From NCBI GenBank assembly GCA_029215795.1, contig JARDYH010000002.1, positions 366,883,570 to 366,947,569 on the forward strand: a stretch of 64,000 bases of DNA, read 5' to 3'. A model generated the notes under the pieces. That model saw nothing but the letters and a program-made list of their open reading frames with translations, did not search any database and was not told the origin of the DNA. The translations under genes and the position numbers were made by a program. This DNA is from Anniella stebbinsi. Its lineage: Eukaryota > Chordata > Lepidosauria > Squamata > Anniellidae. This document shows positions 23,860 through 34,858 of this stretch, piece after piece (the stretch's first letter is position 1; each line of letters opens with the position of its first letter).

Positions 23860-24640
23860 TGAATACACATTGGGCCGGGTTGCGTAACCAGGAGGCCTGG
23901 GAGCGTCTGGGGCAGGTCGCCGCCCGCCCGCCCAGACGCCGAAGTCCTGGGGCAGCTCAGCTCCGGAGACCTCAGCAAAGGGGGGGGGGCATGGGGAGGG
24001 GCGTTGCAACGGGCCAGAGGAGCTGCTGGGCGCCCCGCGGGGTTTCTCCTGGTGGTGTGGAGCGCTGGGGCCTGAATGCCGGCTGCGTTCCTGCGCAAAG
24101 CCAGGCCTGTTCTCAGCCGGCGCCGCCCCCACACTCCCCTGCCCCACATCTGTTCTCTGCCCCACACGTAGCGGGATAGGAGACGAGACGGGGGCGGTTC
24201 TCTGCCGTGGGCTCTTGCAATGCAACCGGCGGCTGGCGAGGCTGGAGGGTGACCACGGGGGTCTCTTTGGCACCTCGTCGGCACCCCTCGGGGGAGGAGG
24301 GGCAGGCGCTGCCCCCGCCCAATGAACCCCTCCAGGCGGCTCTCAGGGATCCGTTTCCTGTAATAATCAACTCCTTTCTCTAGAGCAATTAGCATCTCCA
24401 AGGCTATGAATGAGACAAAAAAGTGGAGGGGGGGGGGCAAGCCTGCTTCCTCCTGGCCGGGAGAGCCGAAGGCCTGGAAGGGCGAAGGCGAAGGCGCCGC
24501 AAGCGAGTCACGAAAAACCCTGTCCGACGCTCGTCGGAATGAGCAGGGACGCGGGCGGGACGCGGGCGGGAGAGCGACTGTGCCGCCGCCCGGTGCCCAG
24601 ACAGGTGCGGAGCAATCTCTGAAAGACGCGCGTCGTGCAG
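23860..24640. other. CpG-rich island without a recognised gene
   Basis: CpG-dense sequence with GC-box-like runs (ccgcccgcccgccc near 23920) and a short direct repeat of ACGCGGGCGGG at about 24549-24571. An AT-rich, repeat-free stretch at about 24355-24415 ('taataatcaactcc', 'caattagcat') sits inside it. Both strands are open in several frames with Pro/Arg/Ala-rich products, a composition effect. It could be the promoter of a non-coding RNA or a regulatory island for HES1. Confidence 0.5.
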
Positions 24641-24952
24641 CCCTGCCTCCCCCTTGCCTCAGACAAACGTCTGAACGGTGCTAAACACGTCGCCCCATGG
24701 GGCTGGGTGGGAAGTAGCCCAGACCTCCTCGCAGAGCCCTCTTCTCTGGAGCCCACCCAACGGGACAGGCAAACGGCTTGGGGCAACCCTATTTTAGGGG
24801 CGGCCATGGGGCAGAATCCCCGTGCCGTCCCAGAGGTGGAGCCCAGGACGTGGCAGCCTGGCACTGCTAGCTAGTCCTGTCTTTGTGCTATTGAACATCA
24901 CCCTCGATCTTCTTGGAGTACGGCTATTATGGCAGCAGAATGACCTCTGGTC

Positions 24953-25086
24953 TAGGAACACCGGAAGCTGCCTTCTACTGAGCCAGACTCCCCTTTTCCA
25001 TCTAGCCCAGTATTGTCAGCTCTGGCTGGCAGCAGCTCTCCGGGATTTCTAGCAGGGCTTTTCCCCCCAGCCCTGCCTGGAGCCTG
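24953..25086 (-). mobile_element. tRNA-derived SINE, body without head
   Basis: On the minus strand the segment matches the SINE body: 'ctggctggcagcagctctcc', 'tctagcccagtattgtcagc' and 'gaagctgccttctactgag' read in the plus direction. The tRNA-like head is missing. Confidence 0.8.
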
Positions 25087-26030
25087 ACCCTAGAACGCCA
25101 GGCTGCTGGGGACCTCAGGGCCTTCCTCTTGTTTGTGGACTCCTCATAGTTACTCAGCAGTGAGGGAGAGGCACTCTGCACACGCACTGATGCATTCTTA
25201 TTCTGTGGTGTCCCGGCGCTGAGTCCCAGGGAAGGAAGAAATGTGGTTCTGGGGCTCAGACCTAAGTTCTCCCTCGTGAACATCAGCCTTGGCTCTGCTC
25301 TCGGCCTCAGAACAGCCGCTCATTTGCCTCTTCTTGCGCCACAAGGCCTTTGGATCCAGCCACCGCAGCCCCAGCAGACAAAAGGCCTCAGCATGGTGCC
25401 CTGGGCCTGAGCTGGGAAGGAGATCAAATCAACATTTCTCCCCCAAAGTCACAAGGGATTTCTCTGTTTACAGCCTCCACCACAGGAGGTCATAGAGGCT
25501 GGCCCACTCCCACCTCTTTATCTGCCAGCCCAACTCCTTGGCTGACTTTGCACCTTATCTCCGTTTCAGAGAAGGGGGGGGGGTGTCTGTTCTCTGGTTT
25601 TGCATCCTGCTTTGAGCCTGATGGCTGATAGGACTCAGAGACCAGAGGGCTCCATTCATGCTTTTCCAGAGATCGGAACAGCATCCCTCCCCCACCCGCT
25701 CCGTCAATGCTATTCAATAGGCCCATGTCTGCCGTGGAGCCTCTCACCATGAAAACGTGGCTTCCTAAAGGCTGCAGAAATCTAGACAGGGCAGCTTGTG
25801 TTTCACAGGGAGGGGTTGTGTGGATGAAGGGGGCCTGGTCTCGAAACGCCTTCCTTTCCGTTCTGAATCCCCAAGTCTAAGGACCTATTTCCCAGAAGTG
25901 AACATAGCCAGATCCCCCCCTTTTTTTAAATGACCCCCCCACCTCCAAAATTTTAGGAAGGGCTGAGGTGTGACTTATTGCCCCCAACAAGACCAGTGCT
26001 TTGTGCCTATGGAATCTACACAGGAAGCCA

Positions 26031-26072
<42 letters not shown>
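26031..26072. repeat. (CA)n microsatellite
   Basis: About 41 bp of uninterrupted CA dinucleotides, a likely length-polymorphic marker. Confidence 0.95.
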
Positions 26073-26074
<2 letters not shown>

Positions 26075-26586
26075 CGAGCCCAGAGCCCTCCCGCCTCACA
26101 GGCTGCAGGTCCCTCTCTCCTGAGTCTGTCCACCACCTCAGCCATCAGCCTCTGCCCTGATAAGGAGGGAAGCCCCACTTGCCTCTCTGTGGGGAATGTT
26201 AATGGAGCGGGTGGGGAGGCAGACGGAGGGCCTGAGCTCCACAAACACAGGCCGATCTGATAAAATGGCAGCCAGGACAAGCACCTCCTCTGAGCCTCTT
26301 ATCTCTCGCTGAGGCCATGGGGCTGGCAAGGGCCCCCTGGCCTGGTCCTCCCCCATGCATGAGGTGGAAGGCGGTGGGGTCGGGCTGGGGTCTGAGACTG
26401 CCCTCCATTGGGTGCTGCCCAAAGCATAAATAAATAAAGACTCTTTGGGCTGGGTTCTGGACCATACGTGCTCTGCTTAGCAGAGGCACACCTCCAGCTC
26501 CATCACTTGGCTTTGGTAGAGCAAAGGACACAGAAATTTTCCCTCCCCCTCCCCCCTTCCCTCTGGATTCATGGGACATATTGGAT

Positions 26587-26619
26587 CAATTTCGTGGGAT
26601 CATGCATCCCACGAAATTG
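26587..26619. repeat. Perfect 14-bp palindrome with 5-nt loop
   Basis: CAATTTCGTGGGAT (26587-26600) and ATCCCACGAAATTG (26606-26619) are perfectly complementary around CATGC. Each arm contains CGTGGGA, close to the RBPJ core, in head-to-head orientation. No terminator role is expected in a vertebrate genome. Confidence 0.9.
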
Positions 26620-26767
26620 GTTCTAGTGGTCCACAAAAGCTTCAGCCATGATAAATCTGGACGTCTTTCCACAATGGGCCCTTTTGCTGCAACAAACCAA
26701 CACAACAACCCCTTTGGGTTTAAAAATGAATGATTTCCCTAACACAAAGCAATAGGTTTGCCACTGA

Positions 26768-27045
26768 TGGAATAATAATAACAATAATATATTTATTTAT
26801 TTATTACCCCCTCTCCTTCTGGATTGAGGCGGGGAACAACATTAAATACAAATAATATAAAATACATAAAACTGATTAAAAACATATAAAACAAAAACAT
26901 TATTAAAATAACAATAAAACTCTTCAAATTCAACTAAGGCTGCCAGAAGAGATCAGTCTTTATGGCTTTCTTAAAGTCAGAGAGACTGTTAAGCTGACGT
27001 ATCTCTCACGGACATTCTTCCACATAATAGGAAGTTCAGCCTGCA
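26768..27045 (-). mobile_element. L2-type LINE, 3' end
   Basis: It begins with an AATAAT-rich run and the 'ctctccttctggattgaggcgg' tail on the minus strand. It continues through 'aaaatacataaaactgatta' to the ORF2 end encoding an 'FKKAIKTDLFWQP' type peptide, as in the copies at 23084 and 32254. Confidence 0.8.
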
Positions 27046-27693
27046 TGCTTGAACAAGGGCGTATCTCTCTTCTGGAGCTGCATCTCTCCACATCTGGTGA
27101 AGTGGGCTCTTGCCTACAAAAGATCCTGCCACAACAAAGGTGGTATTCAAAGTGCCAAGAGGCCCATCATTTTTCTTACTGAAGGTGGCATCACATCAAT
27201 CGTAACGAGTTTAGCAGCGCCATGGACCCTCCCCACTGCTGGTCTGCACGCAGCACCAAATGCCCAAGGCCAGTGCCTTGAGTTCCAATGAGCCCAGTAG
27301 CCACACTAATGCGGGCTCAGTGGCGATGTGCAAAGTCACAATCTGGGCTCATGATGTGACCTCCTCCAGAAGATCCTCCATTTGCCACATGCCTGGGCAG
27401 AAAACAAGCAATGTGAGACTGGTGGTTATGTGAACTGGCTCCACATTGAAACCTCTTTCTAGAGCCTCCTCTCTTGGGATGCGCAAATGCAGTCAAGGAT
27501 CTTAATGAAAATGACCTGCAGCTGTGCCCCCCCTGCCCACCCACCCCACCCATGCAATGCAGTTCTGCTTGGAGTAAGCTCTGGCTCTTTGTTCATCTTT
27601 CCTCTCTCCAGACTCTGTCTGCCCCCTGCCCCCACTTCTCTTCAAGTGCACCCACACAAGGCCATCAAGGAAGCCACAGGCCGATCCTCTTCA

Positions 27694-27734
<41 letters not shown>

Positions 27735-28848
27735 TGTGTGTGTGTGCGCCTGCGTATATGCCAGGAACATCCTGGAGGAGATTGGCCCCTGCTATTCAAT
27801 GAGTGGTAATTTGTGAACTGGAATTGTCCCAAAATGCCCAGGACTGCTGAGCTGCCTGGAGGTATCTGGCCAAGTCTCTTTCCTGGTTCTACCTCTCTTG
27901 AATGGTCTTCCCACCCCCAATAACACCCAACCCCCCCTCCCACACACATATAGACGCACAGAGCAGCTTCTTCCTAGATAGTTAAAGGAGGATTCCAAGC
28001 AAGGCTGCCTTTGGATGAGTAATAATTGTGATTCATTTCAGTCCAAAGTGCTTTACAATCATCTCGTTGATTGGCACATAAACCTGGCAAGGTGCTTTCG
28101 CTTGCAACGATTCCGGAGATCAATCCACAGCTGGATGTGTCTTTGTTGTTGAGATATCTGGAGCACCACACAGATAACGCAAGAGACACTGAGGCAGGCC
28201 TGATCTCGGGCTTACAGTGGATGGGAAGGGGAGCACAGTGGATGGGTAAGATACCGGGGCAGGTCAAGGTCTGCTTGGGAATAGCAGAGTGAAGCCCTGG
28301 GTTTTGCACAGGCGTTCAAGCACATCCCTCGAAGGAGCCAGCTGCTGGATGGCAGAAGGCAATAGGTTGCAGTGGTGGGAACTGCTCCTCCTCCAGCCCC
28401 AGCCAGGAATTTGGGGGGGGGGTGAGAGGGCCTAAGGGCAGGGGGTGGGATCATGGCAGAACAGCCAGGACAGCCCTGCAGGTGGACTGACATTATCTCA
28501 ATACAGGGCCCGGTGGTTGTCAGTAATGTCGGTGCCTTCGGTTTCTCTGGCTAGAACACCAGAAGGAAGGAGCAGGTGTGGTCTTAGGGAGCCCTTGGGG
28601 TGGAATCCCGACTGCTGCCCCTCATCTCCCCATCAGTAATGGGTGGGGGAGGCGCATTTCTTTTTTTAAAAAGGAACCCTGCAGGCTTGGGGGAGGGCCA
28701 CCCACAACAAGCGAAGGCCCTGGGCAGGGAGCAGTTAGAGAAAGGGAGGGGTCATTTGGGGCTCCCTTGGAGAAGGGCGTCAGGGGAGCACATGGGTGTG
28801 GAGATGGAGCAGGGCCACTGGCAGACCCTCCTTGCGTCCTACTTCACT
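27046..28848. other. Intergenic sequence with a TG microsatellite
   Basis: (TG)n with CG interruptions spans 27698-27747. No gene or recognised transposable element was found in the rest. Confidence 0.5.
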
Positions 28849-28897
28849 GAGGAGGAGGAGGAGGAGGAGGAGGAGGAGGAGGAGGAGGAGGAGGAGG
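28849..28897. repeat. (GGA)16 triplet repeat
   Basis: About 49 bp of uninterrupted GGA units on the plus strand, a purine-strand tract prone to triplex or slipped structures. A shorter relative lies at 39178-39207. The Glu-rich frame is not part of a recognised gene. Confidence 0.95.
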
Positions 28898-29489
28898 CGG
28901 CGCTTGCTCCTGGAAGCCGTCCTCCGTGAGAAGGGGTCTTCTGCCCATGTCCAGCTCCCAGATCAAGGGCCCCAGGGAGGAGGAGCCAAGCAGGGGGCTT
29001 GGAGGGAGCCCCTGGAGAGCAGAGCCAACAGCAGCAGCAACAGCAGCAGGCACACAGGGTTGGGGGCCTGGCCAGTCTTCGGCATAGTACGCAGAGGGAC
29101 AGTGTTTAAATTACAGTGATCATGTCTAAATTTGCGTCTGCGCATATAAATGGCTCCATCTACATATTATGCAAATCTGTGTCCTCTTTCACCCTCTGTA
29201 TCAGTGATGCAGTTCCTCCTTTTGGGCAATGCAGAAATAAGGGGGGCCAACAGAAGGGAAGCAATTATTTGAATATTCCCTTTGAGGCATTTTAAGAAAA
29301 TGCAAGGGAAAAAGGGGGGGTGTCAAGTAGAGAAGAGACATGGTACCCCATGATCCTTGGCTCACGCCTTCCCCCAAAGCACCAAGCAGGCAGAGGCAGC
29401 TCTCTCTCTCCCAGCCAGGCCAGAGGTGTCTCAGGCCGGGAACATCTTCCTCAATACCTGCGGCCAGGGGTCCTTTTTGAGCAGCAGGG

Positions 29490-29572
29490 GATGTTGCTGG
29501 GGATTGAACCCGAGGCGTTCTTCAAGCAAAGTAGGTGTTCTGCCACTGAGCCACGGACCCTCCTCTGTGGCA
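29490..29572 (-). mobile_element. tRNA-derived SINE, head end
   Basis: On the minus strand: box A-like 'cgtggctcagtggcaga' and box B-like 'gggttcaatcc' around the 'ctttgcttgaaga' stretch. The body upstream (29431-29489) is diverged. Confidence 0.75.
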
Positions 29573-31663
29573 CTGGCAGAAGAAACCACTGTTTTCAAGA
29601 ACACAGCAGCTGCAGGTGAGCTCTTACATGCCCTGCTTTCCACTGCTCCACTGTGAACCCTGCCTGCAAATGCCGCTCCGTTTACCCTCCTTTGTGGGCC
29701 CTTCTGCCTGGAGCTCCACCTTTTCCATGAAGCTGGTGGCTCAACCCCTTTGCCCTCATCCTCGGCTCTAAGGAAGCCTCGCAGGTGGGAACACCATGGG
29801 CACATGCCCCCACAACCTTGCAGTCTGTCGTCTCCCGCACCCTTGCAATCTGGGTGCAAGCTCCTCCTCCTCCTCTTCCTCCTCCCCCTCGGGCAGAGAC
29901 CTGGCTTTTGCCCTGCAAAGTGCACCCAGGGAGTAGGGATGGTTCTAGGCAAATGATAAAAACAGGCCGTGGGCGTGCCACACCAGGGGTGAAGTCCATG
30001 GGCCAATGTGCTCTTCAAGCCATGTGCCGGAGGGGCAGAGGGAGGGGGCTGCTTCCAGAAACAAACGTTGAGTGTAACTGATGTGGCAGTTCTTCATTGT
30101 TTAATTTATTGTATTTGTCCTGTGTGTAGGGGGAGTGGATTCCCTTGGGGTTTTCCTCCTCCAGCATCCAGGCATTTGGGCTCAGTATTGGCCAAGCCCC
30201 ACAACTGGAAGGTAGGCAGGGAGCCCTGTGGCACACGGCAGCACCTTCCTGCAGCTCCGGCTGTCCATGTCCTTTGGTCCACCTGGCTACAGCCAGCTCC
30301 ATGCAGCTCCCTCAGAACACATCTTCACCTCCGGGCTGGCGGAAGCCAGAGTTAAGGTCCCAGTGAAGCTGGCTTGTGGCAGATTTGGGACCAGCCAGTA
30401 CACATCCAGCCCAGACCGGCAGGAAGGAACGCCGGGTGCTCAACAAGGCACTTGCATAGCTAGGAAGCCGAGTTTTGGAGCCCAGCGCTGCCCCTGAATG
30501 GCCACCAGCTGCTGGGCTGGCCTCCCCGCTTCTTTCACACAATGGTGCCCGACGGCTCCCTGGCCGGCTCCCTTGGACGCCTTGAAGCAGCAGGTGCCCT
30601 GAACCTGAGACGGGCTGTTGGGGCTGGGTGGGCCCTCCGGCGGTTTGCTCCGCTCAGCAATTTGCTCTGTCAGCAGGGCAGGGAACAGGGGCAAGACGAT
30701 ACCTGATGCTGCGTTGACGTCGATGGGATTAGCAGCAGAGGTCAAGCCCCCTGGTGGCTGTGGCCTGCTCCAGGCAGGGTGCCTGTTTCCAGGGCCCAGC
30801 CCCACTGCAGGAAGAGACATCCCCTCCCCCCCCCCCAGTAGCTGAATTTCTTTACAGCCCCTAGAGCCTGGTAGAGGACACGAGCCATCCCCAGCAGCAC
30901 TGCATTCTGGGACTGCGTCCCTCTAAAACTCCCAATGGACACTGAAGACTGAGGCCAGGCATGGCTCACTCCTCTTCAGTCTTGAGCCCCCCCCCCTCCT
31001 TTATTCTCTGAAGCAGGAATAACATGGTGTCTTTGGATGGTCCACTGCAGGAGACTTTTTCATGCCAGACCAGGGTGGGGGGGTGGTGGGGGGACCTTCT
31101 TCCTATCACGTTCACAGAAAAGCCTTTTTGCATCTCTTATTGACTGCTTGCATTGCTTTTATGCAAGTTAAGGCTCCCTTTTGTTTCGTTGTGTGCTTGT
31201 TCTATAGGATGCAGGGGAGATCTAGTTTTCCACAATAAGAGGAAATCTTGGGAACGGTGAATGTCTGCCTACTATGCTGGGCTGTAATTCTGTAAACATA
31301 GACTCCACTCCTGAACAATATCCGACTTCTCAGATTTGATTCCCAAATCAATCAAATGCAGCACAGGGGGCATCCTGCTGGTCTTGCGGTGATGTCTTCA
31401 CATATCCAGGGGGGGTTAATTTTGCAGGGGGGGGGGAAGCTGCAGAACCTGCTGCTTCCACCCTTCTCATTGCCAAAGATGAATGTCCCCAAATGTGACA
31501 CCTGCCAAGGGCAAATCAGCTCTCTCCCCCCCCCCCTCCAAGCTGCATGCTTGGAAATATTTTGTGTATGTGGCGGGGATGGTGGGGTGGGGGAGGAGGG
31601 GTCTTGGAATCTGAGCCCCAGCTGGTTCATGATTCATGTAAACCCACTATCTTGTAAAGAGTT
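29573..31663. other. Intergenic sequence, no gene seen
   Basis: GC-rich with overlapping frames on both strands, none with a domain. A C-run lies at about 30827-30837 and G-runs at about 31079-31092 and 31428-31437. Confidence 0.5.
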
Positions 31664-32660
31664 TCTGTGGATTTCTGGCTTGCTAATGACACCAAATTAC
31701 TTAGGGTGTTTAAAACCAAACGGGACTGTGAAAAGCCACCTAGAGGATCTCTCCAAGCTGGGAGAAAGTGGGCATCCAAATGGCAGTTGCGGTTCAGTGT
31801 AAGCAAGTGTGAAGTGATGCACTCCTCTCATAGTGTCCTTCTACAAATCTATGGTGCAAGCAGAATCCCTATGGGCACCAGATCTCGAAAAGGATATTGT
31901 AGAACTAGAGAAGGTGCGGAAAAGTTAGCATGGGACTGGAGCATTTCTCCCATGAGTCCTACAACATCATGCAGGACTGTTTAGCTTAGAAAAAGGGTAA
32001 GGGGAGGGATGATAGAGGTGGACAGTATTATACATGGCGTAGAAAATGTGGAGAGGGAGACATACTAGAACCCAGTGGGGGTCATATATCCCATGAATCT
32101 GATTGGTGGGAGATTCAGGACAGATAAAACGAAGTTCACACAGCACATAGTTAAACTATGGAATTTGGATGGCTTTAAAAGGGGACTGGACAAATTCCTA
32201 GAGGAGAAGGCTATCAGTGGCTACTAGCCCTGAGGGCTATGTGCTACCTCCAATAATAATAATAATAATACATTTATTTCTTACCCGCCTCTCCGTCCAG
32301 ATCGAGGCGGGGAACATCAATACAAACAATATAAAATACATAAAACTGATTAAAAGCATATAAAATCAATACATTATTAAAATATCAACAAAGGCTTAAA
32401 AGTCAACTGGGTAGGCCTGCCAGGAGAGATCAGTCTTTATAGCTCTCTTAAATTCTGGAAGACTGGTAAGTTGGCGGATCTCTCCCGACAGCAGCCATTC
32501 CACAGTCTGGGAGTGGCAGAAGAGGCAGCATGCCTGTATACAGCAGTTGCTGGGGAACATGGGTCTAGGAGGGCGTGTTGCACTCCTGTCTTGCTTGTGG
32601 GCCTCTCAAATGGCCATCTGGGTGGCTGCAGGCTTTGGCTCGTCTTACTTGATGTTCTTA
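31664..32660 (+). mobile_element. CR1-type LINE 3' end, split by an L2-type LINE
   Basis: The first part (31664-32253) contains late ORF2 and early 3'UTR, including the 'ggtttaaaaccaaac', 'agcaagtgtgaagtgatgca' and 'gctttaaaaggggactggac' blocks. After the inserted LINE (32254-32523) the 3'UTR resumes at 'gaggcagcatgcctgtatac' and runs to the terminal 'cttgatgttctta' (32660). ORF2 is broken by frameshifts and stops. Confidence 0.85.
32254..32523 (-). mobile_element. L2-type LINE nested in CR1
   Basis: On the minus strand the ORF2 end is legible: 'SATPRLWNG', a diverged 'EIRQLTSLPEF' stretch and 'KTDLSWQAYPVDF'. The AT-rich 3'UTR, the 'gatcgaggcgg' tail and an ATT repeat follow. Insertion into the CR1 3'UTR dates it after that CR1 copy. 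Confidence 0.8.
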
Positions 32661-32929
32661 TTGGTTTCTGACAAAGGGAGGGGCCAGGAGTGAAGGGCTT
32701 CCTACATGCCCCATAGTCCCAGATGTGTGTGTGTGTGGGGGGGGGGGAGAGGGTAGTGACTCTCTGCGTGTACTCCGTGGCCAAAGGAGGTGGGGAGGCA
32801 ACCTCCTCCTTCTACCTCCCCCTCCCCCTCTCCAGGTTGCTTGGTTGGCAGTGAAAACCGATGCCGGGGCTTTGCAGCCTCAGGCATGAAGCGGAGCCAA
32901 AGGGCTCAGCCGGCCCCAGCATCTTCTTT

Positions 32930-33640
32930 TCTCACTCACGGTCAGCCAGGGAACATGGAAAGACAACCGACGAGAAGGCCGCCTCGGCCTCGGCCTCTCC
33001 TGCTCCATTTGCCCCCCCCCCCCGCGCCCACCAGAGCTCCTCCACCCACTCGCGCCTCCCCCCCCCCAACCCGATGACGTTGTCCGTCCTGCACCGCCGC
33101 CACCCGGTCCGCCCGCGCGCCCGTCCTCCGAGCAGCCCAGGCAGCCCGTTGAGCTCCGGCTGCGCGTCCCGGAGAGCGGCCAGAAGGCGCGGCTGCCGAG
33201 CCCAGCGGCGGTGCGGCCGAGCCAGGCCAGCTGCTGGGAGTTCCCCGGCGCAGCCCTTTCCCCCCTCGCCCGGCCCGGCCCGCTGCCAGGGCAGCCCCCA
33301 GAGCGGCTGCTGGGCGCCGCGGATTAGCCGGTCCCGGCGTTGGCACCGACCCGCTGGGCCCACGCCGAGGGACGGAGGAGGCTGAGCTAGGGGGCCCGGC
33401 CTGCCGCCCGCTCCCGCTCCGACGCTCACCCGCGGGAAGACGGGGCTGAGTGAGGCACACCTCCCCGCTCGGTGCCGCCCCGTTGGCCCAGGGCTGCCCC
33501 CTCGCTTCCCAGCCCGGGTCCAAAGAAGAGGACAAGAAGCAAGGCTCGCCGGGTGCGTGTGCGCAGCTCCGGGCTCGTCCATCTGCAGGAACACCGCGCA
33601 CTCGTAGTCGCCCGCCCCAAGGCCTGACTGACGTGGAAGA
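32930..33640. other. CpG-rich island without a recognised gene
   Basis: CpG-dense sequence with many GC boxes and C-runs (33013-33023 and 33057-33067). A minus-strand frame stays open for 238 codons (32932-33648) and includes a short 'GDYECAVFLQMD' stretch reminiscent of an Ig-fold strand F. The rest is low-complexity Arg/Gly/Pro, and the opposite strand is equally open, so no gene is called. It is probably a promoter-type island; TSS and direction are unknown. Confidence 0.55.
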
Positions 33641-33846
33641 ATTTGCACGCGGGGCAGGGAAGCAGGCGGCGAGGGCCCCTACACGATGGGGTGACAGGAT
33701 GGCCGCTGGCCAGATCCCAGTGAATTGGGCTTTGCCATCAGAAGTCCATGGCCTGTGCTAAAAGCCTCTGGCCGAAGCCCTCGGGATGGAACTCTGTGCC
33801 TACAGGAGGACAACAGCAGGACATCCAAGGAGCCCTGCTGCTGGGT

Positions 33847-33850
<4 letters not shown>

Positions 33851-33880
<30 letters not shown>
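33851..33880. repeat. (GCT)10 triplet repeat
   Basis: Ten uninterrupted GCT units just downstream of the CpG island at 32930-33640. Confidence 0.95.
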
Positions 33881-34199
33881 ATTCATGAGGTACCTAGTGC
33901 TATCGATGGGCAAGGCGGCCTACAGAGGAGAAAATGAGGATCAGGTCCTGCCCTGAAAGGCGTACAGTTCTACTCTGGCTCCGACTAAAGGGACAACTAG
34001 CCCAGTGGCCAGCCAATTTCTTCCAGGAAGGCCACAAGCAGGGCACGCAGGTGATGGCCCATCCTTAGGTTTGCCTCAGAGCCACACGGAGGGTGCCAGT
34101 GACGGTGGCGCCTCATTGCTCCCCCACGGACTCGCTTTGTCCCCTTGAAGCCCCCCTGAGACGGCGGCTGTCGCCACATCCTAAAACAGTAAATTCCGG

Positions 34200-34858
34200 A
34201 AGAGTGAACTCTACATCGGAGGAAGAGGTTCTCCACTTTGCCTCTCCCGAATCTATGGCATTAATCCAGGGCAAAGGGGGAGGGGAATGGTCCATTGGCA
34301 AACTGAAACGATTGAGGCGCTGGAGCATCTTCCCTATGAGGGAAGCTTGCAACAGCCGGGATTGTTCAGCTTGGAAGAAAGGAGGCCAAGAGGAGACATG
34401 ATAGAGGTGTACAAAATCATGTATGGTGTGGAGAATGTGGAGAGGGAGACATTTTCCTTCCTCTTTCAAAATACTAGAACCCAATGGAACCATCCCAGGA
34501 ACCTGATTGGTGGGAGACTCAGGACAGATCAAAGGAAGGACTTCTTCACAAAGCGCATAGTTAAACTATGGAATTCATTAGCACAAGATGTCGTGATGGC
34601 CACCAACTTGGATGGCTTTAAAAGAGGGTTGGATCAATTCCTGGAGGAGAAAGCTATCGATGGCTACTAGTCCTGATGGTTATGTGCTCCCTCCAGTATC
34701 CGAGTCAGTAAGCCTGTGTGCACCAGTTGCTGGGGAACATGGGTAGGAGGGTGCTATTGCCCCTGGTCAACAGCTGGTTGGCCACTGTGTGAACACCGTG
34801 CTGGACTAGATGGACCCACGGTCTGATCCAGCATCAGGGCTCCTCTGATGTTCTTATG
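34200..34858 (+). mobile_element. CR1-type LINE, ORF2 C-terminus (readable) and 3'UTR
   Basis: The best preserved CR1 copy. Frame 34287-34670 encodes the end of ORF2, with 'ALEHLPYEGSL', 'LFSLEERRPRGDMIEVYKIM', 'GGRLRTDQRKDFFTKRIV', 'KLWNSL' and 'DGFKRGLDQFLEEKAIDGY', ending at a stop. The 3'UTR runs to 'ctgatgttctta' (34858). This C-terminal block follows the reverse-transcriptase domain in CR1 ORF2. The endonuclease and catalytic RT parts are absent, so it cannot move on its own. Confidence 0.9.
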
